In this document: positions 6,428 through 11,748 of the stretch, in pieces
Position numbering within the stretch: the first letter of the stretch is position 1
Layout: each line of letters begins with the position of its first letter
Source: Bacteroidota bacterium
Lineage (GTDB): Bacteria > Bacteroidota > Bacteroidia > J057
DNA: 11,748 nucleotides
NCBI GenBank assembly: GCA_004292985.1
Contig: RDXT01000844.1
Coordinates: 1 to 11,748 of the forward strand
Direction of reading: 5' to 3'
Position numbers and translations under genes: made by a program
Notes under the pieces: generated by a model
What the model was told of the DNA's origin: nothing
Seen by the model: only the letters and a program-made list of their open reading frames with translations
The model's database searches: none

Positions 6428-7762
6428 TTATCGTTGTTCAAGTTGAATCATCTGTTGTACAGCGCTGCGAAACTGGTCGCCCCTGTCTTCGTAGTTCCGA
6501 AACAGATCGAAACTGGCACAGGCAGGAGACAGCAGCACCACATCGCCGGGAACAGCCCGCTTCCGGGCTTCGGTAACGGCATCGTGCATAGTCGAAACCT
6601 GCACGACGGGCTTATCAAAATCGCGGTAAAACTTTTCGGCGTAGGCTCCGAGCACAATGATGCTTTTCACCTTTTCCTTCACAAATGGCTGAAGGGGACC
6701 GTAGTCATTTCCTTTATCCACCCCACCGGCAAGCCAAACCAGCGGGCGGGTCATGCCTTCGAGGGCAAAAAAGACGGAGTCAACGTTGGTGGCCTTCGAG
6801 TCATTGATGTAGCGCACGCCATCGAGTTCGCCCACAGGCTCAAGCCGGTGAGCGATGGGCTGAAAGCTCTTCAGACCTGCTTCGATGTCGGCCTCCCCTA
6901 CTCCACAGGCCTGCGCTGCCAGCACGGCGGCCAGGGCATTGAGCTGGTTGTGGCGGCCAATGAGCTGCATATCGCCGAAACCGGCCACTTTACCCGCGGG
7001 GGTCATCAGGTCCTGTCCTTCCATCCAGGCGGCGGAGCCTTCTTTGCGGCTGAGGGCAAAAGGCTTCAGATCAGCCTTCAGCTCATAAGCGCCGATGCGG
7101 GCCGCCGTTTCGGGATCGTCCTGGCCATAGATAAATACATCGCTGGCCTGCTGGTTTTCTGTAATCCGGAACTTGGCAGCTGCATAGAGGTCCATGCTGT
7201 ATGCGTAGCGGTCCAGGTGGTCGGGCGTGATGTTGAGCAGCAGCGCGATTTTCGGGCGGAAGCTCCGGATGTCGTCGAGCTGGAAACTGCTGATTTCCAG
7301 CACATAATATGCAGGTTTCGGCGACTCGGCCACCAGCCAGGCAAAGCTGTTGCCGATATTGCCACCCAGCGCAGCATCCACCCCCGCCGAGCGCAGCAGG
7401 TGATATACCAGCGAGGTGGTAGTCGTTTTGCCATTGCTGCCCGTGATGGCCAGCACCGGCACATCGGTGTAGCGCGAAGCGAACTCGATCTCCGAAATCA
7501 CTTCTTTGCCAGCTGCCCGCAACTCCTGCACCAGTGGCGCTGTACCGGGAATGCCCGGACTTTTGACAATGATGTCAGCTTCAAAGAACTTCTCTTTCGT
7601 ATGAGCGCCCTCTTCAAAAGGGATATTCCGGGACAAAAGTGCCTCGCGATAGGTCTCCTGGATCTTGCCGGAGTCCGACAGCCATACCTGCCCTCCCAGC
7701 CTTGCGGCCAGAATGGCGGCACCTGCACCGCTTTCTCCTGCTCCCAGTATCGCGACGTTCAT
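6428..7762 (-). CDS. murD: UDP-N-acetylmuramoyl-L-alanine--D-glutamate ligase MurD
   Basis: MurD is the cytoplasmic ligase that adds D-glutamate to UDP-MurNAc-L-Ala using ATP. The protein has 444 residues, close to E. coli MurD (438). Motifs in order are the N-terminal LGAGESGAGAA (6-16), the P-loop TGSNGKTTTT (107-116), LGGNIG (132-137), LEISSFQLD (155-163), NITPDHLDRY (177-186), the likely carbamylated lysine in AAAKFRI (194-200), INDSKATN (319-326), LAGGVDKG (344-351) and LSPACASFDLF (411-421). GGNIG and SPACASFD separate MurD from the other Mur ligases. The ATG at 7762 is 3 bp after the mraY stop, and ftsW follows 17 bp later, so it is an internal gene of the operon. A 514-codon open frame lies antisense to this gene and the end of mraY; it is treated as a coding shadow. 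Confidence 0.97.
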   Translation of the reverse strand: MNVAILGAGESGAGAAILAARLGGQVWLSDSGKIQETYREALLSRNIPFEEGAHTKEKFFEADIIVKSPGIPGTAPLVQELRAAGKEVISEIEFASRYTDVPVLAITGSNGKTTTTSLVYHLLRSAGVDAALGGNIGNSFAWLVAESPKPAYYVLEISSFQLDDIRSFRPKIALLLNITPDHLDRYAYSMDLYAAAKFRITENQQASDVFIYGQDDPETAARIGAYELKADLKPFALSRKEGSAAWMEGQDLMTPAGKVAGFGDMQLIGRHNQLNALAAVLAAQACGVGEADIEAGLKSFQPIAHRLEPVGELDGVRYINDSKATNVDSVFFALEGMTRPLVWLAGGVDKGNDYGPLQPFVKEKVKSIIVLGAYAEKFYRDFDKPVVQVSTMHDAVTEARKRAVPGDVVLLSPACASFDLFRNYEDRGDQFRSAVQQMIQLEQR

Positions 7763-7765
7763 CTC

Positions 7766-9214
7766 TTATCTCAGTTTAAGGGTTGCAAATGCTACTGCGG
7801 CCATCAGCATCGCCACAATAAAAAAGCGTATCGTAATTTTGGATTCATGCATACCGCCCTTCTCATAGTGATGGTGCAGGGGGGACATGCGAAACAGGCG
7901 GTGCTCACGGGCATATTCTACCCCTTTGCGCGCCTTCTGGAACTTAAAGTACAGTACCTGGAGAATCACCGACAGTGACTCTGCAAAAAACACTGCACAG
8001 AGAATCGGGATCAGCAGTTCTTTTTTGACCATCAGGGCCAGAATGCCGATAGCGCCTCCCAAGGCCAGGCTGCCTGTATCGCCCATAAACACCTGTGCCG
8101 GATAGGAATTCCACCACAGGAAGCCCAGGCAACCTCCCACCAGCGCAGCAACAAAAATCAGCAGTTCTGAAGACAGGGGTATATAGCTGATGTGCAAGTA
8201 GTTGGAGAAAATATAGTTACCCGAAACATAGGCGAAAAGGCCAAGCGCAGCTGCCACGATAGCAGAGGTTCCTGCTGCCAGACCATCAATACCATCGGTG
8301 AGGTTTACCGCATTGGAAACAGCCGTTACGATAAAGATGACCATCAGCAGATAGATGACCCTTCCGAGCACAAATTCATCCACTACCCCTTCGAGAAACC
8401 ACACTTTGGAGTAATCGAAGACATATTTTTTAAAGAAGGGAAAGTCTGTGGTGTAAATAAAGCTGCGGTCACGGGGGCCAAAAAGCTCTCCGCCAACCGT
8501 TTTGCGCTGCTCCTGTGGCACCAGAATCTCCACTTCGGAGGTAATTTCCTGCTGGCTGCTGTCTTTTTCGGTGCGTTTTACGCGGTAGAGGGCCAGATCG
8601 TCGTAGGACAGGCTGCCCGAAATTTCGGTGAAGGTTTCCCCGTTTACTTTGATCAGTTCATCTCCGGTGCGGAAACCCACCTGCTGGAGGATGCGGTCGG
8701 CCTTGACGATGTTCAGTTGGGTCAGGTGTGCGCGGCTGCCCCTGAAGTCCGGGTGAAAAAGCATCACAAGTCCTACCATCAGGCCCAGCAGAATCTGTCC
8801 GGCGAGCTTAAATTTCCCTTTCAGACCACGCTTATCTTTTTTGAACACCTTAATATAGTCATCAATAAAGCCGATGAGGCCCATCCAGACCGTACCCACC
8901 AGAATCAGCCATACATATCCGTTTTCCAGATCGCCCCAGAGCAGTGTAGGTACAACCACCGCCGACAGGAGGATAATCCCGCCCATGGTAGGAGTGCCTT
9001 TTTTGTGTCCGTGGTCAGGGCCTTCTTTGGCATCGCGCACCACTTCTCCGATCAGGCGGCGGCGGAGCATGTCGATGATGCGCCGTCCGATCAGCAGAGA
9101 TATGATCAGAGAGAAGATGATAGACAGAATGGCGCGAAACGTGATGTATTTAAACACCCCGAATCCTGGAACATTGTACATTGTGTCGAGCCAATCCAGC
9201 AGGTAATACAGCAT
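7766..9214 (-). CDS. mraY: Phospho-N-acetylmuramoyl-pentapeptide transferase MraY with enlarged periplasmic loop
   Basis: MraY is the integral-membrane enzyme that transfers phospho-MurNAc-pentapeptide from UDP to undecaprenyl phosphate, giving lipid I. The protein has 482 residues against 360 in E. coli and, from memory, about 410-420 in Bacteroides. The catalytic core is intact: KKGTPTMGG (71-79), the Asp pair in FIDDYIKV (117-123), NAVNLTDGIDGLA (301-313), FMGDTGSLALGG (376-387) with the catalytic-site Asp, and the PLHHHYE triad (445-451). About ten hydrophobic segments are present, with TM4 near 138-153 and TM5 near 288-303. The extra length falls almost wholly between TM4 and TM5, a loop that faces the periplasm in known MraY topology. 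Residues about 165-240 there resemble a PDZ domain (see separate entry). The stretch DFPFFKKYVFDYSKV (257-271) matches the shorter loop usual in Bacteroidota. ATG 9214 follows the murE stop by 3 bp. Confidence 0.97.
   Translation of the reverse strand: MLYYLLDWLDTMYNVPGFGVFKYITFRAILSIIFSLIISLLIGRRIIDMLRRRLIGEVVRDAKEGPDHGHKKGTPTMGGIILLSAVVVPTLLWGDLENGYVWLILVGTVWMGLIGFIDDYIKVFKKDKRGLKGKFKLAGQILLGLMVGLVMLFHPDFRGSRAHLTQLNIVKADRILQQVGFRTGDELIKVNGETFTEISGSLSYDDLALYRVKRTEKDSSQQEITSEVEILVPQEQRKTVGGELFGPRDRSFIYTTDFPFFKKYVFDYSKVWFLEGVVDEFVLGRVIYLLMVIFIVTAVSNAVNLTDGIDGLAAGTSAIVAAALGLFAYVSGNYIFSNYLHISYIPLSSELLIFVAALVGGCLGFLWWNSYPAQVFMGDTGSLALGGAIGILALMVKKELLIPILCAVFFAESLSVILQVLYFKFQKARKGVEYAREHRLFRMSPLHHHYEKGGMHESKITIRFFIVAMLMAAVAFATLKLR
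8495..8722 (-). other. PDZ-like module inserted in the MraY TM4-TM5 loop
   Basis: This covers MraY residues about 165-240. The core ADRILQQVGFRTGDELIKVNG (172-192) follows the pattern of bacterial PDZ domains in HtrA, RseP and CtpA (S/A-x-A-x-x-A-G-L-x-x-G-D-x-I-x-x-V-N-G). The rest (FTEIS...DDLALYRVKRTE...TSEVEILVPQEQ) fits the helix and final beta strands of such a domain. Because TM4 precedes and TM5 follows, the module should lie outside the cytoplasm, away from the active site. The carboxylate-binding loop at the start of a PDZ fold is not clear, so it may be a partial or degenerate domain. Peptide binding is an inference from resemblance only. Confidence 0.6.
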
Positions 9215-9217
9215 ATA

Positions 9218-10693
9218 TCAGTTTCTTGACTTGATTTCCTCAAATTCTGCCTGAATAATTTCGCGGTCATCGAAGGGGTGTTTCACGCCTTTGATTTCCT
9301 GATAGGTCTCGTGGCCTTTGCCTGCGACCAGCACAATCGCGCCGGGCTGTGCCAGTCTGATCGCTGTCCGGATGGCTTCGCGGCGATTTTCGATCACCAG
9401 TACCTTCTTTTTCAGCTCAGGTGCTACACCCGCCATCATCTCATCGAGAATGGCCTGGGGTTCTTCATTGCGGGGGTTATCGGAGGTAAAAATGGCCATA
9501 TCCGAAGAAGTGGCTGCGATTTTACCCATCTCCGGGCGTTTGGTACGATCGCGGTTGCCTCCGCAGCCAACCACCGTAATGATCTGTGCGCCCACACTTC
9601 GGTTGATGTCGTGAATGGTCGAAAGCACATTGTCGAGGGCATCGGGCGTATGGGCATAGTCCACAATGGCTGTTTTTCCGTCTGTGGAATAAAAGGTCTG
9701 AAAGCGCCCTTCGGCCCCGTCGAGGCTGCTGAGCACGCGCAGGGCTTCGTATTTGTCCACGCCCAGCTCCACTGCCGCCGCATATACCATCAGCAGGTTA
9801 TAGGCATTGAAGCTGCCCGGCAGACGGAACCACACTTCTTCTCCTTCGATATCGAGTCTCAGGCCCTCGAAGGTATTTTCGATCACACGGGCGCGGTAGT
9901 CAGCCGCCCGCTGGAGAGAGTAGGTTCTGACCTTTGCGCGGGTGTTTTGCACCATGATCCGGCCATTGCGGTCGTCGAGGTTGGTCAGGGCCACCGCATG
10001 GGGGGCCAGATCGTTGAACAGCTTTTGCTTGGCAGCGATATAGGCTTTGAACGTGCCGTGGTAGTCGAGGTGGTCATGGCTGATGTTGGTGAACATCGCC
10101 AGCCGGAAGGGAATACCTGCCACCCGCTCCTGGTCCAGGGCGTGGCTGCTCACTTCCATAAAGCAATGACTGCATCCGCTGTCGCGCATCTGAGCAAATA
10201 GCTTCTGCAAAGCTCCCGGATCGGGGGTGGTATGGGTCGAAGGCAGGGTTTCGCTGCCAATTTTGTAGTTGATGGTCGAGACCAGCCCGGAGCGGTACTC
10301 CAGCGCCTGAAAAAGCTTGTAGAGCAGGGTCGCTGTGGTCGTTTTGCCATTGGTACCCGTAACGCCTGCGAGCACCAGCTCTTCGGCAGGGCGGCCATAC
10401 TGATTGGCGCTCATCAGCGCCCAGTCGCGGCGGCTGTTCTGGCTGCGCAGGTAGGTAACTCCTTCCTGCAAAATGGCAGGCAGCGTCTCTGCCACAACCA
10501 CCTGCACTCCCTGCGCAATGGCCTGATCTATAAACAGATGTCCGTCAGCACTCCCGCCCCGCACTGCTACAAAAACAGTTCCGGGACCCGCCTGGCGCGA
10601 ATCAGCCGTCACGCCGGAAACTTCGGTTTCAGGATTGCCCTGAAACCATTCCAGCGAGAGACCTTTGGCCAGTGAGGAGATGCGCATAGACAT
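9218..10693 (-). CDS. murE: UDP-MurNAc-L-Ala-D-Glu--meso-diaminopimelate ligase MurE
   Basis: MurE is the cytoplasmic ligase that adds the third, cross-linking amino acid of the stem peptide. The protein has 491 residues, as in E. coli (495). Motifs are GVTADSRQAGPGTVFVAVRG (27-46), the P-loop GVTGTNGKTTT (110-120), STINYKIG...STHTTPD (139-158), MEVSSHALDQERV (179-191), FTNISHDHLDYHGT (201-214), the carbamylated-lysine motif AYIAAKQKLF (217-226) and VDYAHTPDAL (344-353). TSDNPRNEEP (403-412) contains DNPR, the meso-DAP recognition motif; lysine-adding enzymes differ there. The product should therefore be the DAP tripeptide. ATG 10693 is used; a second ATG two codons later (10687) is equally possible and hardly changes the protein. 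It lies 14 bp after ftsI and 3 bp before mraY. No murF follows, unlike the enterobacterial order. Confidence 0.97.
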   Translation of the reverse strand: MSMRISSLAKGLSLEWFQGNPETEVSGVTADSRQAGPGTVFVAVRGGSADGHLFIDQAIAQGVQVVVAETLPAILQEGVTYLRSQNSRRDWALMSANQYGRPAEELVLAGVTGTNGKTTTATLLYKLFQALEYRSGLVSTINYKIGSETLPSTHTTPDPGALQKLFAQMRDSGCSHCFMEVSSHALDQERVAGIPFRLAMFTNISHDHLDYHGTFKAYIAAKQKLFNDLAPHAVALTNLDDRNGRIMVQNTRAKVRTYSLQRAADYRARVIENTFEGLRLDIEGEEVWFRLPGSFNAYNLLMVYAAAVELGVDKYEALRVLSSLDGAEGRFQTFYSTDGKTAIVDYAHTPDALDNVLSTIHDINRSVGAQIITVVGCGGNRDRTKRPEMGKIAATSSDMAIFTSDNPRNEEPQAILDEMMAGVAPELKKKVLVIENRREAIRTAIRLAQPGAIVLVAGKGHETYQEIKGVKHPFDDREIIQAEFEEIKSRN

Positions 10694-10707
10694 TCTTTTA
10701 TGAGTAA

Positions 10708-11748
10708 TTAGCTGAGGAACAAGGTAATAGGAACTCCTTTTCTAAATTTATGACCCGGAGAAAGCGACTGGCTCCGCACCTTGCCTGAGCCGCGTACACT
10801 TACTTTAAAGCCCATTTTTTCCAGCAGAGCCATCGCATCGCGGGCGCTCATGCCTGTTACATTGGGAATGGTTTCTTCTGCGGTTGCCCATTCGGCAAAA
10901 TTGACCTGGTGTCCATTGGAGCGGGTAGTTACCCATTCTCCATCCGGAATACCGCTGGCAGGGATGCCCAGTTCGTTGAAAACGATTTTGGCATTCTGGG
11001 TGCGGGCTACACGGGGCGAAGGCTGCACGCCGGGCTTTTCTGCATCCTGGGGTTTGGTGATCTGGCGGTCCATGAGATAGACCTTGTCCGCGATGTTGCG
11101 GAAAATAGGCGCAGCTACCGTACCACCTGAAGTAAGTCCGCCCGCAGGCTCGTCCACCATAATATAGAGGGTGTAGCGGGGATTATCGGCGGGGAAAAAG
11201 CCGCCAAAAGAAGCGCGGTACTTTTGCACGTAGCCTACTCCCTGCTCGATTTTGCGGGCTGTACCCGTTTTGCCTGCCACCTCAAAGCGCGCTCCCCGGA
11301 AAGCCGAGGCAGCAGAGCCATAGTTGACGACCGACTTCAGCAGTTCAGCCAGTTTCGAGGCCGTTTCGCGGCTGCACATCTGCTCATGCAGCACCTCTGG
11401 CTGAAAAGCCTGAACCACCTGAGAGTTGTTGCGGATTTCTTTAACGAAGTACGGACGCACCATTTTGCCGCCATTGGCAATGCCGTTGTAGAAAGCAGCC
11501 ATTTGCAGGGGCGTTACACGAACCGAATAGCCGTAGGAAAGCGAAGGCAGGGTCGTGCTGGTCCAGGCTTCGTTGCCTGGATCAATCATCTGCGGCACCG
11601 GCTCGCCGTCTATCTGGCGGTTGACTACGTCATAAAAGCCGAAGGCACGCAGGCGGTCGAAGTAGCACTCCGGATTGTCGCGGTAATTTTCGTTCACGGC
11701 TTTGGAGACACCGACGTTGGAGGAGTAGGCGAAAATATGTTCAAAGTC
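10708..11748 (-). CDS. ftsI: FtsI-type class B penicillin-binding protein with C-terminal PASTA domain (5' end outside window)
   Basis: This is the septal D,D-transpeptidase that cross-links glycan strands made by FtsW. The last 346 codons are visible and the frame is open to the right edge. An internal GTG at 11697 is not the start, because coding homology continues upstream with YSSNVGVSKA, which holds the SxN active-site motif. The KTG motif lies in VAGKTGTARK (11263-11271 encode KTG). Other transpeptidase landmarks are LSYGYSVRVTPLQMA and FGGFFPADNPRYTLYIMVDEP. A linker follows, then a single PASTA domain (about 10711-10869) running from IPNVTGMSARDAMALLEKMG to PITLFLS. The SxxK nucleophile motif and the N-terminal membrane anchor are outside the window. 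A PASTA tail on a dcw-cluster PBP also occurs in SpoVD/PBP2x of Firmicutes and is common in Bacteroidota. The gene ends 14 bp before murE. Confidence 0.95.
   Translation of the reverse strand, partial: DFEHIFAYSSNVGVSKAVNENYRDNPECYFDRLRAFGFYDVVNRQIDGEPVPQMIDPGNEAWTSTTLPSLSYGYSVRVTPLQMAAFYNGIANGGKMVRPYFVKEIRNNSQVVQAFQPEVLHEQMCSRETASKLAELLKSVVNYGSAASAFRGARFEVAGKTGTARKIEQGVGYVQKYRASFGGFFPADNPRYTLYIMVDEPAGGLTSGGTVAAPIFRNIADKVYLMDRQITKPQDAEKPGVQPSPRVARTQNAKIVFNELGIPASGIPDGEWVTTRSNGHQVNFAEWATAEETIPNVTGMSARDAMALLEKMGFKVSVRGSGKVRSQSLSPGHKFRKGVPITLFLS

Noticed and set aside
6434..7978. A 514-codon open frame on the plus strand, antisense to murD and the end of mraY
   Set aside because: It overlaps two well-conserved genes, has no recognisable domain and a low-complexity His/Gln-rich composition. 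It looks like a shadow of codon bias in a GC-rich gene.
8192..9229. A 345-codon plus-strand open frame antisense to mraY
   Set aside because: Its sequence mirrors the mraY membrane codons and shows no motif; mraY on the minus strand is certain.
11695..11697. The GTG at 11697 as the start of a short ftsI-like gene
   Set aside because: The frame is open to the window edge, and the 17 codons upstream encode the SxN motif region, so the gene is simply cut by the edge.

Overview
The window is a contiguous stretch of a division and cell wall (dcw) cluster. All ten genes lie on the minus strand, so transcription runs from the right end of the window to the left. In that direction the order is ftsI (5' part outside the window), murE, mraY, murD, ftsW, murG, murC, ftsQ, ftsA and ftsZ (3' part outside the window). 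No mobile element, RNA gene or CRISPR array was seen.

The organism is most likely a member of the Bacteroidota. Supporting signs are the gene order without murF between murE and mraY and without ddl between murC and ftsQ, an FtsI-type transpeptidase ending in a PASTA domain, an MraY with an enlarged loop between TM4 and TM5 and the PFFK...DY signature of that phylum, and start codons with no clear Shine-Dalgarno sequence. GC content looks to be in the mid-50s by eye. A Saprospiria-like (Lewinella-type) bacterium would fit, but that finer placement is a guess. The DNPR motif of MurE indicates meso-diaminopimelate peptidoglycan.

Layout. From ftsI to ftsQ the genes are packed tightly: gaps are 3 to 17 bp, murG and murC overlap by 4 bp, and murC and ftsQ overlap by 13 bp. 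This suggests one polycistronic, translationally coupled unit. The packing then loosens, with 77 bp before ftsA and 147 bp before ftsZ. Both spacers contain secondary-structure elements: a small perfect hairpin touching the ftsA start codon, and a 7-nt-period inverted repeat array between ftsA and ftsZ.

Function. MurC, MurD and MurE add L-Ala, D-Glu and meso-DAP to UDP-MurNAc in the cytoplasm. MraY makes lipid I and MurG makes lipid II. FtsW (glycan polymerase) and FtsI (transpeptidase) build septal wall. FtsQ, FtsA and FtsZ provide the divisome scaffold, the membrane anchor and the cytoskeletal ring.

Most of the window is ordinary core genome. The two items that stand out are a PDZ-like module of about 75 residues inserted in the predicted periplasmic TM4-TM5 loop of MraY, and the heptad repeat ladder in the ftsA-ftsZ spacer.
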